A DNA stretch of 64,000 bases, from assembly GCA_032622095.1 (NCBI GenBank), contig CP136069.1, positions 50,268,760 through 50,332,759 of the forward strand. The letters are read 5' to 3'. This DNA comes from Siphonodentalium dalli (taxonomy: Eukaryota > Mollusca > Scaphopoda > Gadilida > Siphonodentaliidae). This document shows positions 20,641 to 32,396 of this stretch, piece after piece. Position numbers and translations under genes: made by a program. Under the pieces are notes generated by a model. The model ran no database searches. It had not been told where the DNA came from and worked only from the letters and a program-made list of their open reading frames with translations. How positions within the stretch are numbered: position 1 is the stretch's first letter; each line of letters opens with the position of its first letter.

Positions 20641-23139
20641 ACGAAATTTATTAACCGAGTGCACTAAATTCGATTCGATTCGAGCCGAGCTTTAGCGAGT
20701 GGACGAGGTTAATACATTTCTTATAGAATTGCGACCAATTTGAGATCCTTTTTGTCGCATAATCACATCTCGAAACGGCTCGGGTTAAAAACAAAATAAT
20801 ATTGATTTCCTTATCACAACCAAAGAGGAAGTACAGACACCTTTAAAAAATATATAGTTCCATTTTAAATGTGTCTTTTCGACCATCCTTATCACCCATG
20901 TTTATCTCACAGTCAACACTATAAATAACCCAACATAAATTGAATATCATAATTATCTTCTAATTACCACAATAATAACATTGATCGATATCATTACGCT
21001 AAGTTATTACGTCACTGTGCGTGCCGATAATACACACGTGTCCTACTAAAACTATGAGGCCGTGTTCATATGGTAATTATGTGATAAATGTGTAAATGTT
21101 GTCAAATATAAATTAAATGTAATTTAAAGATGGCCTGTCCAATTCGACACCATAAAACAATCATATACAAACGTTTTCTACCACTACATAGAGCATAATT
21201 AGATCGATCCCATTTTCCCATTAATATTAGGTTTTGATTGCCAAATTTCAAAGGAGGAAGTTTTAATTCGGTTTGAATTTTTGTCAGCCTAGCAAAAATT
21301 TAAATGGTCGCCTCTTATAAAGAGCGTTCATGCTTATATCTCTAAAACGCAATAGATAATAAAGAGCGTTCTAAATTACATACACGCCATTAACTTTGGC
21401 ATATATAGTCATGTATTCGATCTTTTTGTTGCTCAGAGTAGGTTTAATATATACGCCCTGCTTGGCTAAATTAACGGTACGTGTGACTAAATATCGCCCG
21501 GACACACCCGCGCCAACCGAATACTCCAGAACCACTCACTGAATAGATATACTATACTCGGAGTGAGTTTCGTGGACAAACCGGTAAAGGGGTACCACGT
21601 AAAGCCAACTATATTTGAATGGAGCCACTGCTATACCCAGAAGTATACTACTGCGTGCAATTATTAACCCTTACTTCGTACTAGCTTCTCTACTCTGACA
21701 TGCAGAGTGCCACATGTCCTTGCGTGAGTGGTTTCTGTGAAAACCATGTAGTTATGTCCACAGATTCGTTACATAAGTGACCATGTGTCAGGTATAGTCA
21801 GAGCGGGTGACGTAAACATATAGCGTCCGTGGTCTGGTGGACTGGATTATCGGGAAATATGGCGACATTTTTATTGGACGGTGGTCCGTGGAATAGGCAT
21901 TTATTTGTATAAGGTCAGTCTTCTTCTTACTGTTATGGCTTCGTATTCTCTTATCACAAATTATCATATGTATCTTCGAAATTGGAAGTTACGAACACTT
22001 TATGTAGCAACGATGAACCTTTTGACCTTTCATCAATGTTGTTTTTATATATTAAAGAAACTAAATTGCTCCTCTATTGGCGGGGGGTGCATTGTGGCAG
22101 AAGCCTCATAACAGTATTGCAAGAAAGACCTCAGATTTGCGTCCTAAACAATCCTTAGATTTGCTTATTTCCCCACATACGTTTGGACTTATCAGGGCTC
22201 AGCCACTATTACTCCCTGCTATATAGGGGCCCTAAATTAACCAGGCGGTTTAAACCGAAATTCGTTCAAAGGAATATAATTACGTAGTCCGTGTATAACA
22301 CAAAATCCCGTTGGGTGATTGTTAAAGTGCAATTCGATGCAATTTACGTCAGAAAAAAAATATCAGTCATGATTATGATTTGAATGTCTTGATCGACTGT
22401 GCTACATAATTTATAAGGCCCAAAGAAGCCAGTCACTTAATTATTATTCACAGTTGGTGCCCAAACATTCACAGGTGCATGAGGTGCTAATTTACCGGCA
22501 AAGACTAATCAGTGTTAGTCGATGTATGTCAAGTCAATTTGCCGTTTCCCAGGCCAAAAAAATATGCAAGCAGTTTAATATCCCAATAAAACACACACAA
22601 CACGAACCGACGTCATATCTTGTTGACCTAGATGACTAAAAGCGGTATTTGAATAGGGCGTGTTTTTTAAGCGCGCGGCCACAAACCAATCAGTCGATAA
22701 TTCACAGGTAGAATATTGGGCTAACTTACAGTGCTGATTGTGTGTATATTTAATATCCAAACTGCTGATAGATTTAAGAAAAATAAATCAGTAACTGTTG
22801 ATAATAAAAAAATTAATAAGGAAAAATGTGCGGGGTTCACACAATGTGCTATAGTCCACAGCACTATATACTCTTCAATAAAACACACTCAAACTACATT
22901 CATTTCCTAATTACTGTTAGAGAGTTTTGTTTGTTGTTTTTTCTCCGTGTGTTCTCCTGCATTGCGGAATCCGATAATGGTATCACTTTACACATAAATC
23001 TAATTACCCCCTCCCTTCTCTGCTACACATACGGTTTATCGATTTGTAATAAAGGTAATTTCCTAGGAGCCCGATCAGCGGAAGGGTATTAAGTCTGATG
23101 TATACAAGACTACACACCGATTAGGTTATCCTCGTTAGC
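20641..23139. other. Long stretch without supported genes
   Basis: Mostly unique-looking AT-rich sequence. Two AAAGAGCGTTC motifs at about 21320 and 21362 resemble internal pieces of MITE family II and may be relics. Frames of 60-90 codons lack any recognisable features. Confidence 0.4.
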
Positions 23140-23690
23140 ACATGCAGACATGGAGTGACATAACCAATTTATCATCACCCCATCGCAGACGATAAGCTCT
23201 CTATACGATGGGTGCATGGGGGTTATGCTCATCGGGGGGGGGGGGGTGACAACGACCACGTTGACGTCAAGGAGGTTGATGAGGATGAAAATGATTATAT
23301 ATATACGTGAAATAATTCAAGAGATGCAGGGATATTGTACAAACGCGAGAGCGAATTGCGCTCGAGTGTTTTACAAAATAGTCCCTGCCTCGAATGAATT
23401 ATTTGACGTCACCAGTTCAATCAAGTGATTATTCTGTTTATTATATATGAATATACATAATGCACTTGTTAAAGTGGCATAATTCACTTATCAAATTATT
23501 GTTTATAATCATTAGAGAATTCAAGATAAATCACACATAATTATATCCATGTAGGAATGTAATAAAATGGTGATTAGTCTATGTAGACATACAGTGACAT
23601 AACCAGTGTATTGGCAACCCATCGCAAGCGATAAGCACTCTCCGAGGCGTTCATGAGGGTTCTGCTCATCGGAGGGGGGGGGGGGGTGAT
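23140..23690. repeat. Direct duplication ending in G-tracts
   Basis: Segments 23140-23252 and 23578-23690 are diverged direct copies: GACATA..AGTGACATAACCA, CCCATCGCA, CGATAAGC, then TGCTCATCGG and a run of 12 or more G followed by TGA. Each copy ends in the G-tract. The intervening 325 bp is unique. The 164-codon minus-strand frame at 23574-24068 partly translates the second copy. Confidence 0.75.
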
Positions 23691-24194
23691 TATACCGAAG
23701 ACGACGATGACGATAACACTGGGCGAAATTAAATACCAGTAAGGTACATCTATGTAATGTTCAATAAAATATGGAATAAACATATACTGCATGGCTAAAT
23801 GGAAAACGATTTTGTCAGAGAAATAAACGAACTGACCAAGCATCGCTTTCGCCACCCACCAGATTATTTCACATTCTTCCAACTTGAAATTCAAGCGCAA
23901 GAAAAGATCATAATGTAGCGTCTTATAAACATTAGTGTGAGCCGAGTCAGTGTTGTCGACACCCGGCATCATGGGAGCTCTCATTGCTGGCACGCGTCTG
24001 TGGGAGACTAAATATCTGCAGAAGCATGCATACTTCTCGGCTGCCGGGCGTATATATGCTCTCAGCACGTGTGGGTTATTATGTGATACATCGCAGGTAA
24101 TCAGTTAGTACTTCCACGTGAGATGGTCATAGACGCATAAATGCTCCCAAGTACCGGATAACCGTTTATTATCTATAGATTGTGTACGTATCGT
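23691..24194. other. Unannotated stretch
   Basis: It carries most of a 164-codon minus-strand frame (to 24068) with hydrophobic segments but no family I recognise. Its 3' end lies in a repeat, so it is not called as a gene. Confidence 0.35.
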
Positions 24195-24375
24195 ATATGC
24201 TGTGCATGGTTGTGGTCATGTCAATACGTGCACATATTGACATGATCATAACCATGCATGCACAAACATACTATACATGCACGCACACATTATTTAGATA
24301 TATTCGATAACAGTTTATCAATGGAGTGTATGCGTATAGTATGATTGTGCACGGTTATGATCATGTCAATACGTA
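24195..24375. repeat. Inverted repeat plus third partial copy
   Basis: TGTGCATGGTTGTGGTCATG then TCAATACGTG is followed by its approximate complement (CATATTGACATGATCATAAC then CATGCATGCACA), making a hairpin of about 30-bp arms at 24200-24268. A third, direct, partial copy (GTGCACGGTTATGATCATGT then CAATACGTA) follows at about 24347-24375. Confidence 0.75.
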
Positions 24376-24441
24376 ATATACATGCAATGTTACAGACATA
24401 TTATTATGGACTTGTTCGGGAACGTGAAATTGATAAGTTAG

Positions 24442-24775
24442 TACTTAGAAGTTATGCAAACCTGTAGAATATAGCATTCTAGTAACATCGCCGAAAATTT
24501 CAAAGAAATCGATCATATATACCACTCCGTAGAAAACATCGCCTGAACTACGCCCAATTGTAAATATTTACATCTCGATTCGGGACGCAACTATCGGCGA
24601 TAATCTAACACAAATGATTTCGCCATCGCGAGTCATTGCATTTAATTAATATACAAGAATGACAGTGTGTATCGTCAACTTGGACTAATATTACTAACAA
24701 ATAACTACTTTGAGCTAGATTATTCTCAATTTCTATTTGATCACCCTACCTGAGTGGTTCACATCACTTTAAGAG
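24442..24775. repeat. Interspersed repeat R2, copy 2
   Basis: It is the same element as 4400-4732, in the same orientation. Shared blocks are ACTACGCCCAATT, CATCTCGATTCGGGACGCAA, TCGCCATCG and TTTAATTAATATA. This copy has a few small insertions such as ATCATATATACCACTCC. Confidence 0.8.
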
Positions 24776-24969
24776 GCAAATGTCAGTGTTTATGATTGAG
24801 CAAGAGTTGTATGTATCGTGAATGATCTGGCACAGGGAGAGAGACAGTCTGTATATAGATTAGACCCTGTTTCGTTTCAATCAACTTACGCGTAGTTGAA
24901 AGTAATGAGAAGGAGTCTGGGCGAAATGTGATTTATTGGCAAAATAGCCTTCATTGTACATTGAATACG

Positions 24970-25120
24970 AAGCATGTATGGCTATACATCAAATGGATTT
25001 TGATATTTGTCTTGTAAACCAGTTTCTTGTCAATTTGAGGGTAAGTGTGATATTGTAAACTACATCACACTTACTCCCAACTTAGGGCAATTTTGCCTGG
25101 AGTGTACATAGCCATGTAAA
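24970..25120. repeat. Small fold-back
   Basis: An inner hairpin (GGGTAAGTGTGAT .. ATCACACTTACTCCC, about 25041-25079) sits inside weaker outer complementarity (CATGTATGGCTATACAT versus TGTACATAGCCATGTA). It may be a decayed fold-back MITE. No relatives were found in the window. Confidence 0.5.
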
Positions 25121-25639
25121 TGACTATCTTCGTGTCCACCCCATCGTGTGCAATGACAGAGATGATGTGTTCGGTTATATAAGTATAAATATGGTTGGAT
25201 ACATGTCTAAAACGGATTTATATAGGGGTATGGCATTTTTAGGCCTCGTGAGTTACTTGCATGTAGATATACAAAATAAATCAGTCTTAATTTTCTTGAT
25301 AACTCACAGGACAAGTATAATTTTGGTATCTCGTCGCTCGCTTCCCGCACGCGTTTCGCCTTTAGAGGCCGAAATGTCAAAGTTTTACTTCCAAGCTTCG
25401 GCCGGTTCTCGAACGCTTTTCGCCTCCAGAGGCGGAAATGTCGGATATTGATCGATTCCTCTCGCCCGTGCAACGACTTTTCGCCTCGGAGGCCCGACTC
25501 ACGAATCTCACTCCCCGACGGGAGATTTCTCGTTCCCGCTATATATGTAGGATGAAATCCACTTAGGGGTATATACATTTTAGATCGAAGGAGATGGAAA
25601 GGTTGGCTTGACTGTTAAAGGTGCACACGACAGGGATAG
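25121..25639. other. Stretch with repeated TTCGCCTC..GAGGC motifs
   Basis: Between 25340 and 25490, TTTCGCCT / AGAGGC(C/G)GAAATGTC motifs repeat three times at about 70-90-bp spacing, each forming a small hairpin (GCCTCCAGAGGC). Both strands stay open across it (101 and 123 codons), but I recognise no protein. Confidence 0.4.
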
Positions 25640-26000
25640 ATCATGTCACGAATCTCTGTACTCTGGCTGCCACCGATACGCCCGTCGAGATCACCCATCG
25701 GTTCAAAACGTGGGAACGGTTTGATGTTCTGACTAGTTCTGACAAGGAAGTTCATAACACTGATAAATAGTAATATATTTCTTTAGTAAGACCTGTTCCT
25801 TATTACTGCATTTCACAGCAAATGTGACTACCCTACATGTAGCTCGAGATTTCATCATTTAGAGGACATTGTCGAGCCGATTTTGATTTGTATTGCATTG
25901 AATCATGGAATTTCTCCCGGGTATAGTCAATTTAATGTTTATTGCGATATCGACTAAAACAAGTCACAAACATCATGCAATCTCGAGCTGGGACCATCCC
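25640..26000. repeat. Interspersed repeat J, copy 1
   Basis: It parallels 35540-35865 in the same orientation: ATCATGTCACGAATC..CTG, ACGCCCGT, then TGGAATTTCTCCCG, TTTATTGCGATATCG and AAGTCACAAA..CATG. Divergent, with indels. No termini identified. Confidence 0.65.
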
Positions 26001-26036
26001 GTCTTTGAAAACAAAATAATAAGGAACATGTATTAA

Positions 26037-26345
26037 AGGTACTCAATCCTATTAAGCACCCCTAAATTACTATTTCTTTGGCTTCGGGGGGGGGGGTTAA
26101 AAAATATTTGATTCGAGTCGAGGAACTCACCCTTCAAAGCTCAGAGTGATCAGATATCGATTTTTGAAATTTGTTAATTTTTGGAGATGTGGTCCACTTC
26201 CACGTGCTCAAACGGACAAATTACGGACAAATTGCGGTTGTAAGATGGATAACTCGAAAATCAAGTGGTTACTATTAACAATAATAACCACTTGATTTTA
26301 GAGTTATCCATCTTACACCCGCAATTTGTCCGTAATTTGTCCGTT
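26037..26345. mobile_element. TTAA MITE family I fragment with internal palindrome
   Basis: The left end AGGTACTCAATCC follows TTAA (26033-26036). The usual TTCGGGG, ATTTGATTCGAGTCGAGGAA and CAAAGCTCAG landmarks follow, plus a G-tract. The right terminus is absent. In its place 26211-26345 is a near-perfect inverted repeat with 66-bp arms around AACA, joining two copies of the inner segment (GTAAGATGGATAACTC..AAATCAAGTGG) head to head. Confidence 0.8.
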
Positions 26346-26820
26346 ACCTTACCAGGTAAATACAGGCCCACGTCTAAGACCTGTTGGGAAACACAAAATT
26401 CAAACTGTTATTGAAGCAACGTCACCCCTTTTTCAAATTGATATCGAGGCAGTCAGGTCGCGCCAGCGACCGCTGCCGCGGGGGCCTGATGGCTCATAAA
26501 AACAACTCTATATATAAGCGCCCGCGGCTACCACTTTATAGCATCAAGGGTAGACTGAGCAAATCGAGACGGGATGCTGGTCCCGCCAAACTCTCCAGAC
26601 GGCATCGACATATCAAAACGCATGCGATTCTCGCCTATCGTATCCGTATTTGGACGAGATTGTAAGACCATAGCCTGGTTAGACACATAATATATCCACT
26701 CTTCAATTTGTCAGTGTTTTACTCACGGAAAAAGTTATTTGTATAATATTCTGGTTTTATAAACAGAAAAAAAGTATGTTGTTCTAATTGTGGTCCACGG
26801 AAGAGATATACCATCTTTAA
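26346..26820. other. Unannotated spacer between two MITE copies
   Basis: A 93-codon plus-strand frame (26384-26665), Arg/Ser-rich, has no recognisable domain and is not called. The rest is AT-rich. Confidence 0.4.
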
Positions 26821-27231
26821 AGATGCATAATCCGATTAAGCGCCCTCAATTAGTATTTATTTGGTTTCGAGGGTAAACAACATTATTTTGATTCGGGTCG
26901 AGGAACCCACCTATCAAAGCTCAGTTATTAGATTTTTGAAATATATATTTTTTTCACCATCGAGACTTATTAGTGATTCAGCAAAAAGTTGACGAGCCGA
27001 CGGTCTCGGACCAAATTACGGGTGAAGATGGATAACTATAAAATCAAGAGGCTTCGTGTTGGTAATAAGGCCAAATTTCGTTGATAAATAACACTTTTCG
27101 GGCAATTTTATACTATAGTTGACAGTGATTATCATTAGTTTTGGACAATTAATCGATTCTGATAACTGAAGCTGCATTTCTAAAAATTTTTGTTGTTATA
27201 TGGGACCATCGAGTCGGATTGAGTACGTACT
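26821..27231. mobile_element. TTAA MITE family I variant
   Basis: It begins AGATGCATAATCCGATTAAG after TTAA (26817-26820). It carries GAGTCGAGGAAC-type and CAAAGCTCAG landmarks and ends TCGGATTGAGTACGTACT at TTAA 27232-27235. That TTAA also serves as the left border of the next copy. The AGATGCATAATCCG terminus recurs inverted at the end of 34183-34624, so it is a terminal variant of the family. No coding capacity. Confidence 0.8.
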
Positions 27232-27235
27232 TTAA

Positions 27236-27715
27236 AGGTACTCAACCCGTAAAGAGGGTCCCCATCTCAACAGATTCCAACAACAACAATCCGATCAGAG
27301 GGTCCTATATTACTATTTCTTTGGCTTTGGGGATAAAAAATATTTGATTCGAGTCGAGGAACCCATCAAACAAAGCTCAGAGTCATTAGATATTGATTTT
27401 TGAAAATTCTTATGTTCTCGAGATGAGTACTTATAACTGCCGTCAATTTGGTAACATGCTCGAGATTTTACGCCAAAATTCTATTCAAACAGACAAGGAT
27501 GGATAACTCTATAATCAAGTGGGTAATAATAACGAATTTTTTACTATCTTCTGGGCCAGAAAGAATTCCCGATAATGAAAAATAATAGATTTCTAAAATC
27601 GATATCTAACAAATCTGAGCTTTGATGGGTGACTTCCTCGACTCGAATCAAATATTTTTGACCCCCGAAGCCATTGAAATAGTAATTGAGAGGAGTTTTA
27701 TCGGGTTGAGTACCT
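27236..27715 (-). mobile_element. TTAA MITE family I, full-length copy (inverted)
   Basis: This 480-bp copy starts AGGTACTCAACCCGTAAAGA and ends ATCGGGTTGAGTACCT between TTAA 27232-27235 and TTAA 27716-27719. It is the inverse of 36859-37338. Both arms carry ATTTGATTCGAGTCGAGGAA (or its complement), giving imperfect arms of about 150 bp or more. The minus-strand 83-codon frame starting in it also appears in the 38007 copy, but it merely translates the repeat. Confidence 0.9.
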
Positions 27716-27719
27716 TTAA

Positions 27720-28885
27720 CTGATAAATGTGATTTTGCAAGACTATTTAATAAAAGCTGTGAAATTATTCCTGCGCTCTTGGTTGTATAGGGCATGCAGA
27801 TTTACGGTAGTGCCTAAAGCAAGTGTCCAACGGGAATCAAGTAACTACTCGTCGGTGAATTCCCAGTTATTAAAGGGTTAAGGAGGTCTGTAAGTGTGGA
27901 ATCTTTCTTTAATGACCCTGTCAAGCTGTCAGCACGATGACGCCATATTCTGCCCTTGATAACGATTATCCACGAGTCTGAGACATCGCTCACAGCGGTT
28001 GTCGCGTAATCAATTTCCCCTGACAGTCCTTGAGAGTCAGTCATTCTCCGATAGACTGTGTCTCTAAATATACAAAATCAGCGGGCACGCAATTTAAAAA
28101 GCTTTCATCGTGTTTCCTGTGTTTTCATTGTCTGCGTGGGACATGTATAGGTGACGTATATGTTCCCATGTCCATATATAGGATTACAATCATATTACTT
28201 CCGAGTGTTTATCCTTACGTGTTCGTGTATCTTTTTGATATATTTGGATTCGGTATCCAGCATTCTTAGGGGCCCCAAAGCGGAGCGACATAATTGGAAT
28301 CAAGCTTCCCTGGGGGGCAATTTTGTCGACGTCATTACTTTTGGAAGGAGGTATAAGATAGGTTGATACATACACGAAATATTGATGTACTGACTTCACA
28401 TAAAAACAGCTTTGGGTTGGAGACTTTATTGGTGACGTAGGTTCCTGGCTCTGCAACATCAAAGAGAGACACTATAGGTGTCTTTTTATGCACCGTACAC
28501 TGACAAGAAAACCTGAATTATCAACAGAGACATTGTTTTGAGAGCACAATATATCCATTCTGATTATTTAACCCTTTTCTGTACTAATTGGATTCTCCCA
28601 TCAAGCCATATGTGTATAGATCGGAATGGTATATTATTCACCTGGAGGGATGTTCAGGGAATATGAGCAAATGACAAACTGGCGAATAGATATAGATACA
28701 AGTGCAGAAGGATTCATATTCAAATGTTCAGATAATAAGTTCAACAAACAGGATGAATTACTCGCCCACAACTGAGGCTACCACCCGCCCCCCCCCCCCC
28801 GGTTTTTATAAAAAGATCATTGACGTAACGCAATTCGTTCCCATATATACACCAGGACCTATTGTATCATCGCCGCCACTGTTGG
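27720..28885. other. Unannotated stretch
   Basis: Frames of 70-90 codons on both strands around 28030-28462 lack any recognised motif. A C-tract (about 13 C) lies at 28788. A short GTTCAGATAATAAGTTCAAC motif at about 28724 belongs to the dispersed motif described at 40816. Confidence 0.4.
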
Positions 28886-29173
28886 ATAAGTGATATCACT
28901 GAGTCGCTGCCATAATTATTGGATCCATCCAGCCTCGTTCTGTGATTTAAGTGCAACAGGTCAAAGTTCTGGACGTGCATACCACATATGGAACTTTAGA
29001 ATATTCTTGATTCCATATATGGAGCTTTTGAATATTCATTATTTCCATTATATTGAATCATGAATATTCAAAATTCCATATGGGATGCACTCCAGAACAT
29101 TGATTGTAGCACGTAAACCGCGGACGGGTGCTGGATGGATCCAATATGGCCGCGACTCAGTGATCTCGCTTAT
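28886..29173. mobile_element. Fold-back element FBa copy C
   Basis: Both ends show the same terminus: ATAAGTGATATCACTGAGTC on the left and GACTCAGTGATCTCGCTTAT on the right. Inside are GGATCCATCCAG, CAAAGTTCTGGA and TCCATATATGGA with a second inner repeat of the ATTC/CCATAT core. The length is 288 bp with no coding capacity. This copy best defines the family's ends. Confidence 0.85.
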
Positions 29174-29436
29174 AGTGATATTGACGAATGACCAACGCGC
29201 TCCATGAATTACACTAAATATTGGGGAGAAAAATATCCCTGTTAATGGTTTAAATTAATAGCATACAATGTACATGTAATTAATATACATGTATGCCTTA
29301 TTGTTATATTCTTAAACTGGATCCTGAATTACATGTCTTTTTAGAGCCGGGTTCCGTATTCAAAGGGTCAGGGGTGGTGGCCTCGTGACTATTTAGTAAC
29401 GAACGCGTTAAATGCGTTATGGGTCTACTATTTTAA
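29174..29436. other. Unannotated stretch
   Basis: AT-rich with TACATGTAATTAATATACATG self-complementary sequence near 29270-29292. Nothing else is supported. Confidence 0.4.
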
Positions 29437-29580
29437 AGGGGTGGCCTTCGCGATAGTATTGCTGTTTAAAAAGTCACATCCATTAAAACTGCCATAAACA
29501 GAAAGAATATAATAAATAGGCAGATTTTGTTCCTATATCAAATTGCACAAATAGCATGTTATTGTCAAGACCGTACGCGG
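29437..29580 (+). mobile_element. TTAA MITE family II, truncated copy
   Basis: It starts AGGGGTGGCCTTCGCG after TTAA (29433-29436) and follows the family II order (ACTGCCATAAACAGAAAGAA, GGCAGATTTTGTTCCTATA, TAGCATGTTATTGTCA). It is then lost near 29580. The right end is missing. Confidence 0.7.
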
Positions 29581-30543
29581 TATTACATGTAGTAAACAAA
29601 TCCCCATTGTGATACAGTACAATGTGTAAAGAGTATGCAACACGAAAAACACTCAACACATGGGAGTCCCCACTATGTGAACTTTAATTAAAATTGCCAC
29701 CATATTATTTGCAACATACCGATATAGCGCTTGCTAATCCTCGCCACTCAAGATTTTGCTCAAATGGGATTGGTTATTCAAGAAGGGTCAGACATTGCAG
29801 ATTTAATACTCAAATAATTGAATTAAGAATGTATGTCAGCGTGAACACTTTAATTTCTAAGCTGAATGTATTTGCTCTACTTATTTTGAAGTAAATTTGT
29901 CAAGTACTGACTCTAGTAGTCTTCAGAGTTCCAGTCTATACAGTCAGGTGAGCGACTCCACAGTCATTGACTGTCTTGTTCTTAACATGTTTGCCCTACC
30001 AGCATCATAGCAATTCAGCATGTCCCACCAACATCATAGCAGGACCACTTAATCAGCGGTGATCTTTATATAGCCCAATGTCAATGACTGCAAAACGAAG
30101 GGAAATTTGTCAATTTTAATTGATAGCTGGTTCTATCTGAGAACCCAATTAACTGGAATCGAGATACGGATAATAAATCACGAAACAATATATATATATT
30201 ACTCTGCCTGTGGAAATCTTCCCGAAGAAGAAGCCAGAAAAAAGTCACGTTATCCATTAGGCGAAAAACCAAAGCTGATCGTTACCAGGAGGGATGTAGA
30301 TTGATGTGTATTCCATAAACATTATGTGGAATCTTAGACGGGCCTCATTGGTGCGATGTCGCAATCACCATTCTGTCAGACAGTCGCGATTGAATTACGG
30401 ACGCAAATCACGCGATATTTCAATATGTATCCGGTAGATGTCATTTTGATTTGGTTTTAAACCAGTTTGAGTAGCTAATTTGTATCTTTGCAAGTGCATG
30501 GGGATATAGGATGAGTACTGTGTATGACTACCGTTGACTCTAA
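29581..30543. other. Unannotated stretch
   Basis: AT-rich DNA, with two nearby AGCATCATAGCAATTCAGCA / ACATCATAGCAGGACC partial repeats near 30000-30045. No supported gene. Confidence 0.4.
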
Positions 30544-30800
30544 CCACTTCCATGACTGGAGCTTCCTGAAATTTTGCGAATACCCTGTGTCAATGCATTC
30601 TCTTATATATGCGAGTCTCCCAGATAGGGAGCCTCTCCTATATAAGAGAATACAAGGCATAACAATATAGTTATCTTGACATTGTAAGCCATTACATGCT
30701 CTTATGTATGCTAGGCTCCCTGTGTGACTTACAATTACAAGATAATGCACTGGCACATGATCGTTAATGCTGAACCAGCGGTGTTCCCGTCGTGAAAGGG
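30544..30800. mobile_element. Double-hairpin TTAA MITE, subfamily IIIb
   Basis: The left end CCACTTCCATGACTGGAGCT follows CTAA (a mutated TTAA). The right end CCGTCGTGAAAGGG is followed by TTAA (30801-30804). Two hairpins lie inside: AATGCATTCTCTTATATATG..TATATAAGAGAATACA at about 30592-30655, and a more decayed one with TTACATGCTCTTATGTATGC at about 30690-30755. Its hairpins relate it to the 39792 family, but its termini (CCCTTTCGTGACTGGAGC type) differ. It appears older, with many mismatches in the stems. Confidence 0.75.
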
Positions 30801-31254
30801 TTAAGTTGAGTTTCTTTCATAATCTGAAATAAGATCTGAAATCAAGAATGTGTGTTATTTTAATGTTTCCACACTTGCACCATGGTATATATATCTACGT
30901 TGAAATTACCGATCGTTATCCAGCAACCAATTATGCAAGCATGCATATGCATGGCTAATATTGGTATATATGCATGTATGGGAAATGTTCAGATAATAAA
31001 AAAGTTCAACAAACGGCCCAAGGTATCATCTGAACATGTCCTATACTTGTCAAGGATTGTTGTAATGAAGGAGCTTAGAAAGCGGGCATTGCTAGTTGAA
31101 ATGTCTCTCCACATGAACGAGGGGCATGTCAGGGACGTGGTTAATATGGTAACCATGGGGGCCCACATTGAAATTTTCAACTGCACCCCCCCCCCCCCCC
31201 CTCCGCTTGAACCTGACAAATCACCCATGTTCGAGAAATACCATTTTCACCCCG
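30801..31254. other. Stretch with C-tract and dispersed motif
   Basis: GGAAATGTTCAGATAATAAA at about 30978 belongs to the dispersed motif listed at 40816. A tract of about 16 C lies at 31187. The 132-codon plus frame (30882-31280) crosses the C-tract and is not supported. Confidence 0.4.
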
Positions 31255-31690
31255 CATTAGGTTGGACATTTTTCAACTGATAGACATTTCACACCAAACG
31301 TTTGACTAAACGTTGAAAAATATGCTGATGTCATTTGTCCAACGACAACAAATTTCACACTAAGTACGCGTTGAAAAATAAAACAATGAGAACAATTAAA
31401 ACCTATATGTGGTATAACATTTCCAATTAATGTTGTGTCAGGCATATACAATTTCCAAATTTCCAAATTTTGACCTAAGTCCAACTCCCTCCCGGTCACA
31501 CAGTGGGTTGGAGATGTTCAATAGTTGAAAACCCAACGCCTAACGCAACAGCATACAGTTGAAATTTCTAACATGAGATAGGTTGAAATTGTTATAATAG
31601 ATTGAAAATGTTATAGTCAATGTTTAGTGTGAAATATGTTGTTTATAGAACACGAGTCGACGAATGTTTGTCTAAATTTTGACAACAGTT
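31255..31690. repeat. Interspersed repeat E, copy 2
   Basis: Multiple GTTGAAAATT / TTTCAACTG / ATTTCCAAATTT blocks, GTTTAGTGTGAAATATGTTG and TAGAACACGAGTCGACGAAT are shared with the other E copies. Divergent and partly rearranged. Confidence 0.6.
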
Positions 31691-31829
31691 TAGGCGGAAA
31701 CTAAATAGCCATCAATTTGGAAAATTGGATTACAAATTAAACGAATCTCGTTTTGAAGACATGTTTCCATTTTTATTTAAAAAAATCACAGTATAGTATA
31801 GCGTCTGGTGCCACTCACTTTTCACTTAA

Positions 31830-32212
31830 AGGTACACACTGCGATTCGATGGTCCCCGTATCATCAGATGCCAACAACAACAACAACAACATTTCTTTAA
31901 AAGACGTTTTAGTTATCAGAATCGATTGATTACCAATAATTAATGTTAACCACTGTCAACTTTAGTATAAAATTTCCAAAAACGTGTTGTATATAAAACA
32001 TTTTGTTCAACGCAATTTGATATCGAGAGTATGTCGGCTCGTCGGGTATTTTCTAGGCCGCCACAAATATCAGGTGGTGAAAAATAACAGATTTCAAAAT
32101 ATCTGACCACTCGTTACTTTGATGGGTGGGTTCCTCGACTCGAGTGAAATACATTGTACCCCAAAGCCAAAGATATAGTAATTTGGAAGCGTTAATTCGG
32201 ATTCTTTATCTT
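31830..32212. mobile_element. TTAA MITE family I, diverged copy
   Basis: It starts AGGTACACACTGCGATTCGA after TTAA (31826-31829) and ends CGTTAATTCGGATTCTTTAT then CT before TTAA (32213-32216). Inside are CAACAACAACAAC, TTATCAGAATCGATTGATTA, TTCCTCGACTCGAGTGAAAT and CCCCAAAGCCAAAGA. It is clearly the same family, but with internal deletions relative to the 480-bp form. Confidence 0.8.
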
Positions 32213-32284
32213 TTAAAGTCTGACATATATATACGATGGTATTGAAAGTACATATATAATCGAGCATAGTGCTGACATATACAT

Positions 32285-32396
32285 ATACAGTAATGAGAGC
32301 TTTCCGATGAATGGCAACAAGCCATACTTCCGACTAAATCCTGAAAAGTTACCCATAATTCTTCTGTGGTTAAGGGGTCGATTAATTAGAGCATTA
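32285..32396. mobile_element. MITE relic related to 14646-14801
   Basis: TACAGTAATG is followed directly by GAGAGCTTTCCGATGAATGG, AACAAGCCATA, TCCTGAAAAGTTACCCATAA and GTGGTTAAGGGGTCGATTA. The left arm present at 14651 is missing here, leaving the centre and right arm. Confidence 0.75.

Noticed and set aside
23574-24068. 164-codon minus-strand frame with hydrophobic segments
   Set aside because: No recognisable family, its C-terminal part translates a local duplication and G-tract, and no splice or start context stands out.
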